The notes beneath the pieces were generated by a model, which searched no databases, was not told the DNA's origin, and saw nothing but the letters and a program-made list of their open reading frames with translations. 49,926 nt of DNA. Source: Acidobacteriota bacterium (GTDB lineage: Bacteria; Chlamydiota; Chlamydiia; Chlamydiales; Rhabdochlamydiaceae). Positions 27,314-36,303 of this stretch are shown piece by piece. Both the position numbers and the translations under genes were made by a program. Every line of letters starts with the position of its first letter. Position 1 is the first letter of the stretch. The DNA lies in the NCBI GenBank assembly GCA_903970255.1, contig CAJCHM010000016.1, forward strand, positions 1 to 49,926, in the 5' to 3' direction.

Positions 27314-29881
27314 ATGAATGAGGATCTAAAATCTCTACCTATAGAAGAGGTAAAGAAAAAATTGGGATTCTCTGCAGATGGCCTGAGTGTTGCTGAGGCG
27401 GCAAAACGGCTGACACAATATGGGTTTAACGAGATCGAAGAGAAAAAAACCAATCCATTTCTAAAATTCCTAACCTATTTTTGGGGACCTATCCCGTGGA
27501 TGATTGAAATTGCGGTGATTCTGTCCGGCATAGTGGGTCACTGGCCAGATTTTTTCATTATACTTCTTTTACTTCTGGCTAATGGCGTGGTCGGATTTTG
27601 GGAAGAACATAAGGCAGCAGGCGCTATAGCCGCATTGAAAGCCCAGCTTGCGGTTAAGTCTCGAGCGAAACGGGATGGGAAGTGGAGCACTCCAGCGGCA
27701 CGCGAGTTAGTCCCAGGAGATCTGATCCGATTGCGCTCGGGCGACATTGTGCCTGCAGATGCAAGGCTTTTGGATGGTGATCCTATTGAAGTAGATCAAT
27801 CTGCATTGACTGGAGAGTCATTGCCCGTCACACGCAAATCTGGCGAGTCAGTGTTTTCAGGTTCGATTGTCCGGCAGGGAGAAATCGAAGCATTCATCTA
27901 CGGAACCGGTATGAATACCTACTTTGGCAAGACGGCCCAATTGGTAGAGGAAGCTCACACTGTCAGTCATTTTCAAAAAGCGGTTTTGAAGATCGGCAAT
28001 TATCTGATCATTCTCGCAGGTGTTTTGGTTGCGGGAATTATTACCGTCGCAATCTTCCGAGGCGATCCGATCCTCACCACGCTGCAATTTGCTTTAGTTT
28101 TGACCGTGGCCTCTATCCCCGTGGCAATGCCAACGGTATTGTCTGTAACGATGGCGGTCGGTGCGCGTTTGCTTGCCAAGAAAAAGGCGATTGTAAGCCG
28201 CTTAGTGGCTATCGAAGAATTGGCAGGCGTAGACATCTTGTGTGCGGATAAGACGGGCACTTTGACCCAAAATAAGTTAACTCTTGGCGATCCTTTCAGC
28301 GTGAACAATATTCTACCTGAGCAAGTGATCCTCTCTGCCGCTCTTGCATCGCGCGCGGAAAATAACGACACCATTGATCTCGCCATTTTGGGTGGCTTGA
28401 AAGATAAAGATGCATTGAAGGGTTATCAAATGGTTCATTTTCAGCCATTTGATGCGGTGCATAAACGCACAGAAGCCTCTATCAAAGACCAAAGCGGAAA
28501 AGAGTTCAAGGTGACGAAGGGAGCGCCGCAAGTAATTTTGGCCTTGTCGGCAAATGTTGCCCAGGTAAAGGGCGCAGTTGAAAAAGCTGTTAATGAATTC
28601 GCGGCGCACGGATTTCGATCGCTCGGAGTAGCGCGAGCAGAAGGAAATGGCACGTGGCAATTCCTCGGTGTGCTCCCCCTTTTCGATCCGCCAAGAGAAG
28701 ACGCCAAAGCAACCATCGCCACCGCAGTTCAAATGGGTGTGAAGATCAAGATGGTTACGGGAGATCAACTCGCCATTGCCAAGGAGACGGCTAAAAAATT
28801 AGGGATGGGAACAAATATTCTCGATGCCACTGGCCTGGGCGATGTCAAGAAGCAAGAAACAGCTCAAGTGGCCGAGTCGATTGAAAAAGCTGACGGTTTT
28901 GCCCAGGTGTTTCCTGAACACAAATTCCATATTGTGGATGTCCTGCAAAAACGAGGCCATATTGTGGGTATGACAGGCGATGGGGTAAACGACGCTCCAG
29001 CTCTGAAAAAAGCCGACTGCGGCATCGCCGTTTCAAGCGCAACAGACGCAGCGCGCGCGGCCGCGGCCATTGTGCTTTTAACGCCAGGTCTTTCCGTTAT
29101 CATTGATGCGATCAAGGAGAGCCGCCGCATCTTCCAACGGATGAATAGTTACGCGATCTATCGTATCGCTGAGACACTGCGTGTCCTGTTTTTCATGACA
29201 CTGGCTATTCTAGTCTTTAATTTTTACCCATTGACGGCAGTCATGATCGTAATGCTGGCATTGCTCAATGACGGTGCTATTTTGTCTATTGCTTACGATA
29301 ATGTTCACTACAAGAATCAGCCTGAAGGCTGGAACATGCGGATGGTGCTTGGGGTTGCCACGGCGCTGGGCCTCATCGGCGTTGTGTCTGCTTTCGGCTT
29401 ATTTTATCTCGGTGAGCGCGTCTTTCATCTTGATCGTCCACATATACAAACACTGATGTATTTGAAATTATCGGTAGCCGGACATCTGACGATTTTCTTA
29501 ACTCGAACACGCGGTCCATTCTGGTCCATTCGCCCTGCGCGGATTTTGTTGGGAGCAGTAGTAGGCACGCAAATGATAGCAACTTTGATTGCAGTTTACG
29601 GATTCCTGATGACGCCACTGGGCTGGAAATGGGCTGGTTTTGTTTGGGGCTATGCGATCGTATGGTTCCTCATAAATGACCAGGTAAAAAGGCTCGCCTA
29701 TCGGATTTTTGATCCAATTAAACCTAAAACATCCTCTGATTTAACATCACTGATCTCCAAGCGCGCCTATGAACTATATGAGCAGCGGGGCCGCCAGGAT
29801 GGTTTAGCGGAACAGGATTGGAGGCAGGCGGAGGAGGAGATTTTAAAAAATAAAAAGTATACGAAGGTTCAAAGAAAATGA
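27314..29881 (+). CDS. P-type H+-transporting ATPase (type IIIA, Pma1-like)
   Basis: This 855-residue pump uses ATP to move cations, most likely protons, across the inner membrane. The actuator motif is TGES (167-170), the phosphorylated aspartate is D312 in DKTGTLTQ, PVAMP (269-273) is the ion-site motif in membrane helix 4, and TGDGVNDAP is the hinge. About ten hydrophobic segments are visible. The sequence IEEKKTNPFLKFLTYFWGPIPW near residue 41 is characteristic of the plasma-membrane H+-ATPase group found in plants, fungi and some prokaryotes. There are no N-terminal metal-binding domains. It begins directly after the xfp stop and overlaps the phosphorylase by 4 bp, so it is part of the same operon. 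Proton specificity is inferred from the family. Confidence 0.92.
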   Translation: MNEDLKSLPIEEVKKKLGFSADGLSVAEAAKRLTQYGFNEIEEKKTNPFLKFLTYFWGPIPWMIEIAVILSGIVGHWPDFFIILLLLLANGVVGFWEEHKAAGAIAALKAQLAVKSRAKRDGKWSTPAARELVPGDLIRLRSGDIVPADARLLDGDPIEVDQSALTGESLPVTRKSGESVFSGSIVRQGEIEAFIYGTGMNTYFGKTAQLVEEAHTVSHFQKAVLKIGNYLIILAGVLVAGIITVAIFRGDPILTTLQFALVLTVASIPVAMPTVLSVTMAVGARLLAKKKAIVSRLVAIEELAGVDILCADKTGTLTQNKLTLGDPFSVNNILPEQVILSAALASRAENNDTIDLAILGGLKDKDALKGYQMVHFQPFDAVHKRTEASIKDQSGKEFKVTKGAPQVILALSANVAQVKGAVEKAVNEFAAHGFRSLGVARAEGNGTWQFLGVLPLFDPPREDAKATIATAVQMGVKIKMVTGDQLAIAKETAKKLGMGTNILDATGLGDVKKQETAQVAESIEKADGFAQVFPEHKFHIVDVLQKRGHIVGMTGDGVNDAPALKKADCGIAVSSATDAARAAAAIVLLTPGLSVIIDAIKESRRIFQRMNSYAIYRIAETLRVLFFMTLAILVFNFYPLTAVMIVMLALLNDGAILSIAYDNVHYKNQPEGWNMRMVLGVATALGLIGVVSAFGLFYLGERVFHLDRPHIQTLMYLKLSVAGHLTIFLTRTRGPFWSIRPARILLGAVVGTQMIATLIAVYGFLMTPLGWKWAGFVWGYAIVWFLINDQVKRLAYRIFDPIKPKTSSDLTSLISKRAYELYEQRGRQDGLAEQDWRQAEEEILKNKKYTKVQRK

Positions 29882-32376
29882 ATCTACACGATATCTGTCA
29901 GAAAGCCAGTATAAAAGGGTATGATTCTCTAGAGGATCTTGCCTTGAACCTCCGCTCCTCTTGGAATCATAGTACCGATGGGATATGGCGACAGCTTGAT
30001 CCAGAATTATGGGAGCTGACTCAGAATCCTTGGGCTGTTTTGCAGGCCTGCTCAAGAGACAAACTTACAAATCTTTTAGCCGATCAAAAATTCAGCAATC
30101 TTGTTGAAACACTGATGAAAGCCAGGAAAGATGCGCTAAATGCCCCTACTTGGTTTCAAGACAATCATTCCAAATCCTCCCTCACATGCATCGCCTATTT
30201 CAGTATGGAATATATGTTAAGTGAAGCACTTCCCATCTATTCAGGGGGCCTCGGTAATGTAGCTGGCGATCAGCTTAAGGCTGCAAGCGATCTTGGAGTC
30301 CCGGTCATTGCCGTCGGTTTACTCTATTCCCAAGGCTATTTCCGACAATTTATCGATAAAAATGGAAATCAACAAGAGCTCTACCCCTACAATGATCCCA
30401 TGCAATTGCCCATCAGACCGTTGCGTTTACAAAATGGAGAGTGGCTCCGTTTGAAAATCGATTTGCCCGGCTGGTCGCTTTGGCTCCGCACATGGGAGGT
30501 CAGGGTGGGAAGAAGAACTCTATACTTATTGGATAGCAACGATGTGGCTAATTTTGCAGCTCATAGAGGGATCACAAGCGAACTCTACGGTGGGGATCGG
30601 GAACTGCGCCTAAAACAGGAGATCATCCTGGGTCTTGGGGGGTGGCGCCTTCTCAATGCCCTTGGCATACAACCTGAAGTTTGCCATATGAATGAAGGAC
30701 ATGCAGCTTTTGCTGTGTTGGAACGGGCATTTGATTTTATGGAAAAGAGCAAACAACCGTTCGAGATAGCATTGGCAGCCACTCGAACGGGGAATCTTTT
30801 TACAACCCATACTGCAGCACCCGCCGGGTTCGATCAGTTTTCTCCCGATCTCATTTGGAAATATTTGGGGAAATATGCGGAAGTTAAACTGGGTATCCCA
30901 TTTGATAAGTTGCTTTCGTTCGGCCAGTTAAATTCCCATGATGATTTTAATATGGCCTATTTAGCTATCCGGGGGAGTGGCTTTATCAATGGCGTCAGTC
31001 AATTGCACGGTGTTGTAAGCCGACAATTATTTAAAAACTTATTTCCCCGTTTCCCTGAAGAAGAAGTTCCCATTGGATCTGTAACCAATGGAGTTCATAT
31101 GCCGACTTGGGATTCATCTGTATCTGATGATCTTTGGACTAAAAGCTGTGGAAAAGCGCGGTGGCTAGGGAAAACTGAGGATTTGGAAAACAAAATACGC
31201 AGTGTTCCAGATACAGAAATTTGGCAAATGCGAAATGAATCACGAGCCTTGCTCGTTGCCTATACGCGCGCCCGATTAGCAAGACAATTGGCAGCAAGGG
31301 GAGCTTCAACTGATGAGATTGAGAAAACTAAATCCTTTTTAAATCCCAATGCCTTAACTCTAGGTTTTGCCCGTAGATTTGCAGCTTACAAAAGGCCAGA
31401 TCTACTCCTTACCGATGAAGATCGTCTTCTGCGCATTTTGACTAATAAAGATCGGCCAGTACAGCTCATCATTGCCGGTAAAGCGCATCCAGCAGATGCA
31501 GAAGGACACGCTCTCATCAAAAGATGGATGAAATTCATTTCCAGGCCGCAAGCGCGTCCCTCTGTCATTTTCCTTAGTGATTACGACATGATTTTGACTC
31601 AACAAATGGTTCAGGGGGTTGATTTGTGGATCAATACCCCTGCAAGACCTTGGGAGGCAAGTGGAACAAGCGGCATGAAAATCCTTGTCAATGGGGGCTT
31701 AAACTTTTCAGAATTGGATGGCTGGTGGGCTGAAGCTTATACCCCAGAGATAGGTTGGGCTCTAGGGGATCGGAAGGAACATGGAGAAGATCCTCATTGG
31801 GATCTGGCGGAGGCAAATACTCTTTATGATCTACTGGAAAATGAAGTAATCCCAGAATTTTATACGTGGGATGCCAGAATGATGCCCATGACTTGGATAA
31901 CTAAAATCCGCGAGAGCATGGCCCGATTAACACCCCGTTTTTCTTCTAATCGGACTGTGCGCGAATATACGGAGAAATTCTATCTCCCCGCAGCAGATGG
32001 TTATCGCAAGCGAGCTGAAAATAATTGCCTTTTAGCAAAACAAATCATCGATTGGCAAAGTTCTATAGAACAGAATTGGGGGAAGTTGGGATTTGGCGAG
32101 GTCAAAATCGAAGAAAGAAATGGGCAATATCTATTTGAGGTTCAAGTCTATCTCAACAATTTAGACTCCCAAGCAGTGATGGTCGAGCTCTATTCAGCAA
32201 CCTTAAAAAAAGAAATGAAGTGCCAGGGAAAGATTCCTAATACCCGGGATGGGCATATTTATCGCGCAGAGGTTCCTGCATCAAATCCGGCATCTAGCTT
32301 CACTCCCCGAATTTTACCCCACTTTCCGGGCGTTATCATCCCTCTTGAATCCACTAAAATTTTATGGCAAAAATGA
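29878..32376 (+). CDS. glgP: Alpha-glucan (glycogen) phosphorylase, short DUF3417-type
   Basis: The enzyme releases glucose-1-phosphate from alpha-1,4-glucans with phosphate. It belongs to the GT35 form that begins with a DUF3417 region (LEDLALNLRSSWNHSTDGIW) and is common in prokaryotes without the classic E. coli-type GlgP. Landmarks are YFSMEYMLSEALPIYSGGLG, TNGVHMPTW and ARPWEASGTSGMKILVNGG, which holds the pyridoxal-phosphate lysine K601. Length is 832 residues. Its ATG overlaps the pump gene by 4 bp, so it is the last gene of the ackA-xfp-pump-glgP operon. It may feed stored or host-derived glucan into the phosphoketolase route. Confidence 0.94.
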   Translation: MNLHDICQKASIKGYDSLEDLALNLRSSWNHSTDGIWRQLDPELWELTQNPWAVLQACSRDKLTNLLADQKFSNLVETLMKARKDALNAPTWFQDNHSKSSLTCIAYFSMEYMLSEALPIYSGGLGNVAGDQLKAASDLGVPVIAVGLLYSQGYFRQFIDKNGNQQELYPYNDPMQLPIRPLRLQNGEWLRLKIDLPGWSLWLRTWEVRVGRRTLYLLDSNDVANFAAHRGITSELYGGDRELRLKQEIILGLGGWRLLNALGIQPEVCHMNEGHAAFAVLERAFDFMEKSKQPFEIALAATRTGNLFTTHTAAPAGFDQFSPDLIWKYLGKYAEVKLGIPFDKLLSFGQLNSHDDFNMAYLAIRGSGFINGVSQLHGVVSRQLFKNLFPRFPEEEVPIGSVTNGVHMPTWDSSVSDDLWTKSCGKARWLGKTEDLENKIRSVPDTEIWQMRNESRALLVAYTRARLARQLAARGASTDEIEKTKSFLNPNALTLGFARRFAAYKRPDLLLTDEDRLLRILTNKDRPVQLIIAGKAHPADAEGHALIKRWMKFISRPQARPSVIFLSDYDMILTQQMVQGVDLWINTPARPWEASGTSGMKILVNGGLNFSELDGWWAEAYTPEIGWALGDRKEHGEDPHWDLAEANTLYDLLENEVIPEFYTWDARMMPMTWITKIRESMARLTPRFSSNRTVREYTEKFYLPAADGYRKRAENNCLLAKQIIDWQSSIEQNWGKLGFGEVKIEERNGQYLFEVQVYLNNLDSQAVMVELYSATLKKEMKCQGKIPNTRDGHIYRAEVPASNPASSFTPRILPHFPGVIIPLESTKILWQK

Positions 32377-32379
32377 AGG

Positions 32380-33153
32380 TCAGTGGATGAAAATTTTAAA
32401 TTCAATGAACCACTCATTAGCTCTAAAACGCATCCTCCATTGATCACCGGCTACATCAACTGCAGATCCGCTAGAAACTCTTTGGTACCTGGGTCCTTTA
32501 AAATGACCTGCATTAAACCAGCGGTAACCTGTTCCGATCGCAAAGTAGTTCTTGTAACTGTATTCCAAGCCCGTAAGGAGGGTATAGGTAAAATTTTTGC
32601 GGAGCGTGTATTGATTTTCTGCAGAAAAACTAGCGTATGGAGCAGAGTCTCCAGTAGGGGGCAGCCCTGTTGTTCTGTAGTTGGTTATTAGAAGATTGCT
32701 AATCCCTAGCCCAACTCCTATCATCGGATAGATTTTGCTACAACCGATATTCCAGTGACAGTAGGGGATGCCTTTCCCAAGAAGATTTGCACAAAAGAGA
32801 ATGGGTGTGACACTGAGATCAAATTTTCTTGTGTAAGATCCGCCGCCGCTTGTAGGCGTTTGGAATTTTCTATATTGAAAAGTGGAACGATTGGAGATAT
32901 TGGCCTCTAGATCTAATACATCAAAGAGCTCGCAACCGACACTAAAGCTGGCAATAGCACAATTTCCCAACTTTGAATTATAACCTTGAACTGCTCGATT
33001 CCATGGAGGGGAGGGAGCAATGACATGAGCTGATTCAGAGAATGAAATCCCTGAACCAACTTTAATATAGAAAGAGTAATCCTGGTGTTGGCAGTAACAT
33101 TTAGCGGTACTTAAAGCGGCGATTGTCAGTAGTGTGGCTAAGAAGCGCTTCAT
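32380..33153 (-). CDS. Outer-membrane beta-barrel protein with cysteines
   Basis: The family is not recognised. A signal peptide (MKRFLATLLTIAALSTAKCYC) precedes about 235 residues of alternating strand-like sequence with many Tyr, Phe and Gly, for example KNYFAIGTGYRWFNAG and YPMIGVGLGISNLL. This is the pattern of OmpW/opacity-like barrels. The chain ends EFKIFIH, with the aromatic in a late position. Several cysteines (NCAIASFSVGC, FCANLL, YCHWNIGC) could form disulfides, as in the chlamydial outer envelope. It converges on glgP with a 3-bp gap. It follows the 190-residue unknown by 9 bp, so those two are probably one operon. Confidence 0.7.
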   Translation of the reverse strand: MKRFLATLLTIAALSTAKCYCQHQDYSFYIKVGSGISFSESAHVIAPSPPWNRAVQGYNSKLGNCAIASFSVGCELFDVLDLEANISNRSTFQYRKFQTPTSGGGSYTRKFDLSVTPILFCANLLGKGIPYCHWNIGCSKIYPMIGVGLGISNLLITNYRTTGLPPTGDSAPYASFSAENQYTLRKNFTYTLLTGLEYSYKNYFAIGTGYRWFNAGHFKGPRYQRVSSGSAVDVAGDQWRMRFRANEWFIEFKIFIH

Positions 33154-33162
33154 AAAATTTCC

Positions 33163-33735
33163 TCAGAAAATTGTTCCGATCCTTGAAAATTGAAAATAGA
33201 TTTTTTCGCTATCTGATGAAACAATTAGGTTAAATGTTTGCCCAAAAAAAGGAGCAAACCCTACCTTTGTCGTTGCGACCACCGTGCATTCAGTAATCAT
33301 GGAGTTAATAATACTGTCTAATTCTAAATTAATTAGTGTCGTTGGTGTAAACCAGGTGACTATGAGTCCATTATCAGCGGATAAATAATTGGATATATCG
33401 GTATAGATTCCATCTTCAGTTTGCATAGATAAAAAAGAGGCGGAGCATGTTCCGACATTCCTATTATTCACATCATAAATGGGCGCCCTTCCCGCAAGAT
33501 AACTCGAAGCTATTGTTGTACCGCTTCCCGATACATTAGATGTTGGTATTTCAATAAAGCTATCTGCAAAATCGGTGATGTTTAGATAATACGTTATTGT
33601 TTGCGGCTCAGTGTAATTAGCGCCATATAAAGAGCGGGAATGGCAAGCCAAGCCCACAAATAACAACACAAGCATTGCGCAGCCATTTTTGATGGAACTG
33701 AACAGTCTTAAATCAACGCCTTGTTTAGTCAACAT
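33163..33735 (-). CDS. Unknown exported protein, 190 residues
   Basis: I do not recognise this protein. A signal-like hydrophobic stretch (CAMLVLLFVGLACHSRSLYG, residues 19-38) predicts export. The rest is beta-rich with recurring short motifs (YYLNITDFADSFIEIP, GLIVTWFTP, TKVGFAPFFG, KIYFQFSRIG). The layout of strands and the phrase YDVNNRNVGTCSASF faintly recall dirigent/allene-oxide-cyclase barrels, but the evidence is too weak for a name. It has a leader-distal N-terminus of about 18 residues, so the start could be downstream. It lies 9 bp before the barrel gene and probably shares its transcript. It may be a surface or periplasmic partner of that barrel. Confidence 0.55.
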   Translation of the reverse strand: MLTKQGVDLRLFSSIKNGCAMLVLLFVGLACHSRSLYGANYTEPQTITYYLNITDFADSFIEIPTSNVSGSGTTIASSYLAGRAPIYDVNNRNVGTCSASFLSMQTEDGIYTDISNYLSADNGLIVTWFTPTTLINLELDSIINSMITECTVVATTKVGFAPFFGQTFNLIVSSDSEKIYFQFSRIGTIF

Positions 33736-33827
33736 CTTAGCCCCTATTCTAAACTTGTTTTTTAAGATTATCAGGATGGAAGTTATTTACCTAAATTTTT
33801 TTTCCTCTGGACTTGTGCACAAATTCC

Positions 33828-33856
33828 TTGACAATAACAATTTTGTCACTGAAAGT
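33828..33856 (+). promoter_or_regulatory. Consensus -35 box and dyad upstream of the GMC gene
   Basis: TTGACA at 33828-33833 is a perfect -35 hexamer, but the hexamer 17 bp downstream (GAAAGT) is a poor -10. The same stretch forms a dyad, TGACAA with TTGTCA (33829-33834 and 33843-33848), which could be an operator. AAAGGA precedes the ATG at 33877. Confidence 0.35.
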
Positions 33857-33876
33857 GAATCGCAAAGGAATTAATT

Positions 33877-35622
33877 ATGAACATCAAATTTATTGCTCTT
33901 GCATTAGTCACTACTACAGTCAACCTTTTTAGCGGTCAATCTTCTCCTTATCGATGCAAAATGTCGGGAAACAAACTTGAGGCGGATATCATCGTAGTAG
34001 GTGGTGGAGCGGCAGGTTGCGTATTGATGAGCGAGCTCTCAGAGAATGGTCAGTTTTCCGTATTGGGAATCGAGGGAGGGTTAAACTTAACTACAGATCC
34101 GGCCATAGAGGCTGTGGGTCTTCCTGCATTATTATTAGCTGGAACGGGAAGATATAAGTATTTTTGGCCAGGATGGAGTCAAACTGTACCGATGCCAGGG
34201 CTCAACGGAAGGACAAGTGATTGGACGACAGGGATGGTGTTGGGTGGCGGCGCATCGATTAACGGACTCTACTATGGCCGTGGATCTAACGCTGTGTACT
34301 CACTTTGGGAAGGAGTTTCTGGTAGCAGCAATTGGAGTTTAAACAATATTCTGGCAACTTTTAACGCTCTTGAGAATTACCAAGGATTGACAATCACACC
34401 AGGGGCGCGAGGCGTTAACGGTCCTCTTAGTGTGCTGCAGACGCCCACAGTGTCACAAATCACATCAGATGTACTGTTGCCTGCATCACAGGCGGCATTT
34501 CCTGGAATTCCGACTGTGGTCGATTACAATGATCCCAGTGTGGAAAATTGCATAGACCCCCGTGCTCAGTGGTTTATTGATCCAACAGGGACCAAACGCG
34601 CAAGTAGCGCAACAGCATATTTAGATAGCACAGTGATGACGCCAGAGGGTCAAGGAGTGAATGGACACAAACTGTTCATGCTCTTTGATGCGGTAGCTGT
34701 GAAAATCATCTTTGATCAAGATGGGCGTGCTAAAAAAGTCCAATATATTCAGAACGGTCAACTCTTGGAAGCACGCGCTCGGAAAGCTGTTGTTTTAGCA
34801 AGTGGTATCAATAGTAGCAAGTTACTACAGCTCTCAGGTATTGGTCCATCACAGGTGCTAAAGAATGCAGGGATCAAGCCCGTGTACATCAATGAGAACG
34901 TAGGACAACATCTTCAAAATCATCCACTTATTTTCATTACGCTGCTGGCAGACCCGGCAGCTAATGGGATACCTCCTGGAGCGCCCTATGCATTTACTAT
35001 CAATAGTGTCTACTTGCCGGTGGTGGGCGGTAGTTCAAGCGACCCGCGAATGCTGCAGATTTTGTTCGAATACATTCCAGCTACTACACAGACACCGGCG
35101 CTAGTACTCGTTGGATTTGAGCTTTTGAATCCCTTAAGTGAAGGTAGTGTCGAAATCCAAAGTAACAACCCATTTCAGATAGCTGCTGCGGACGATGGCT
35201 TTTATCAGAATCCTGTAGATTTGGAAAATATGAAAAATGCCGTTCAGGTCTATATCCGCAATCTGCTAGCGCAACTTGCCACCATTGACCCGCCTTACTA
35301 TCAACCCATTCTGCAAGACCCGATTGTAGCGGTTGCCCTTGCAGGTTATAGTGATGCAGCAGTTGAGGCGTACGTAAAAAATAATAGCAATCTTTCATTG
35401 GATGTCCACCACTTTACATCGCACTGTAAAATGGCTCCTCTAAGCGCGGGGGGTGTGGTCGATGGTAACTTGCGTGTTTACGGCACAAAGAACGTTTTTG
35501 TTGCAGATGATTCCATTTGTCCGGTGATTCCAGACATCAACACGGCAGCAGCAGCGATGATGATTGGATTAAGAGGCAGTCAAATTCTGAAAAGCGTCTT
35601 GCGCGATAAAAAATCACACTAA
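33877..35622 (+). CDS. Exported GMC-family FAD oxidoreductase
   Basis: Glucose-methanol-choline oxidoreductases oxidise alcohols with FAD. After a probable signal peptide (MNIKFIALALVTTTVNLFSG) comes the FAD-binding IIVVGGGAAGCVLMSEL (about 39-55), then GMVLGGGASINGLYYGRG, the GMC signature 1 region. The C-terminal domain carries HHFTSHCKM and VIPDINTAAAAMMIG, which hold the expected active-site His and Asn. At 581 residues it is full length. The substrate (alcohol, sugar or sterol-like) is not predictable. A Sec-exported member is unusual, since FAD enzymes more often use the Tat route; no twin arginine is seen. It is followed by a barrel gene after 9 bp, suggesting an operon. Confidence 0.85.
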   Translation: MNIKFIALALVTTTVNLFSGQSSPYRCKMSGNKLEADIIVVGGGAAGCVLMSELSENGQFSVLGIEGGLNLTTDPAIEAVGLPALLLAGTGRYKYFWPGWSQTVPMPGLNGRTSDWTTGMVLGGGASINGLYYGRGSNAVYSLWEGVSGSSNWSLNNILATFNALENYQGLTITPGARGVNGPLSVLQTPTVSQITSDVLLPASQAAFPGIPTVVDYNDPSVENCIDPRAQWFIDPTGTKRASSATAYLDSTVMTPEGQGVNGHKLFMLFDAVAVKIIFDQDGRAKKVQYIQNGQLLEARARKAVVLASGINSSKLLQLSGIGPSQVLKNAGIKPVYINENVGQHLQNHPLIFITLLADPAANGIPPGAPYAFTINSVYLPVVGGSSSDPRMLQILFEYIPATTQTPALVLVGFELLNPLSEGSVEIQSNNPFQIAAADDGFYQNPVDLENMKNAVQVYIRNLLAQLATIDPPYYQPILQDPIVAVALAGYSDAAVEAYVKNNSNLSLDVHHFTSHCKMAPLSAGGVVDGNLRVYGTKNVFVADDSICPVIPDINTAAAAMMIGLRGSQILKSVLRDKKSH

Positions 35623-35631
35623 GATTTTAAC

Positions 35632-36273
35632 ATGAAAAAAAACATTCTACTTTCTTTAGTCTCATCCTTATTTTTCATGGGAGCTCATGCACAGGCTAAA
35701 GAGATGCGCCCTGAAGAGTGCCGCTGCGCAGATAGCATGAATTTCTATGCTAAGATTTTGGGCGGCGCCAATTTCTTGCAGAACACTACAATCAATGGTA
35801 ATAAATCTACATACAGGGCGGGCTATATTTTTGCCGGTTCGTTGGGTTATCGTTGGTGTAATTATGATCTGCGTTTGGAAGCTGAATATGCTTTTAGAAG
35901 AAATGCTATAAGCAAAATCGATTTCATTACAGAAGGTTCTTCTGAGCATGGACATTTCCAAACCTCTTCGTATATGGCTAATGTTTTATGGGATTTGCCT
36001 TTATGCTCATGGGGGTGCAAATTTTGGGATATTCGGCCTTTTATTGGAGCTGGCCTAGGCTGTGATCTTGAACAAATGCAAGCCTCAAATTCTCGTATTG
36101 TTTTTAACCAAAAGTGGACCCAATTTTCTTGGCAGGCAATGGCGGGATTCGCCTATCCGATCTTTCGCAATGGAGAGATTACTTTGGAATACCAATTCCA
36201 TCAAGGAGGCGGTCATTTCTATAACCACGCAGTTGGAGTTGGGCTCGTATATAAATTTGGCTTTATAAAATAG
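35632..36273 (+). CDS. Outer-membrane beta-barrel protein, Cys-containing
   Basis: A signal peptide, MKKNILLSLVSSLFFMGAHA, leads 190 residues with a typical small-barrel pattern: GGANFLQN, YIFAGSLGYRWCNYDLRLEAEYAFRR, IRPFIGAGLGCDLEQ and a last strand HAVGVGLVYKFGFIK. This resembles the eight-stranded Omp25/opacity class, although I name no family. Seven or so cysteines (EECRCADS, LCSWGC) suggest disulfides, as in the chlamydial outer envelope. It lies 9 bp after the GMC gene and may help that secreted enzyme or its substrate cross the outer membrane; this is inference. Confidence 0.72.
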   Translation: MKKNILLSLVSSLFFMGAHAQAKEMRPEECRCADSMNFYAKILGGANFLQNTTINGNKSTYRAGYIFAGSLGYRWCNYDLRLEAEYAFRRNAISKIDFITEGSSEHGHFQTSSYMANVLWDLPLCSWGCKFWDIRPFIGAGLGCDLEQMQASNSRIVFNQKWTQFSWQAMAGFAYPIFRNGEITLEYQFHQGGGHFYNHAVGVGLVYKFGFIK

Positions 36274-36303
36274 TGTCAATATATAAAATCCTGGGATAGT
36301 TTC

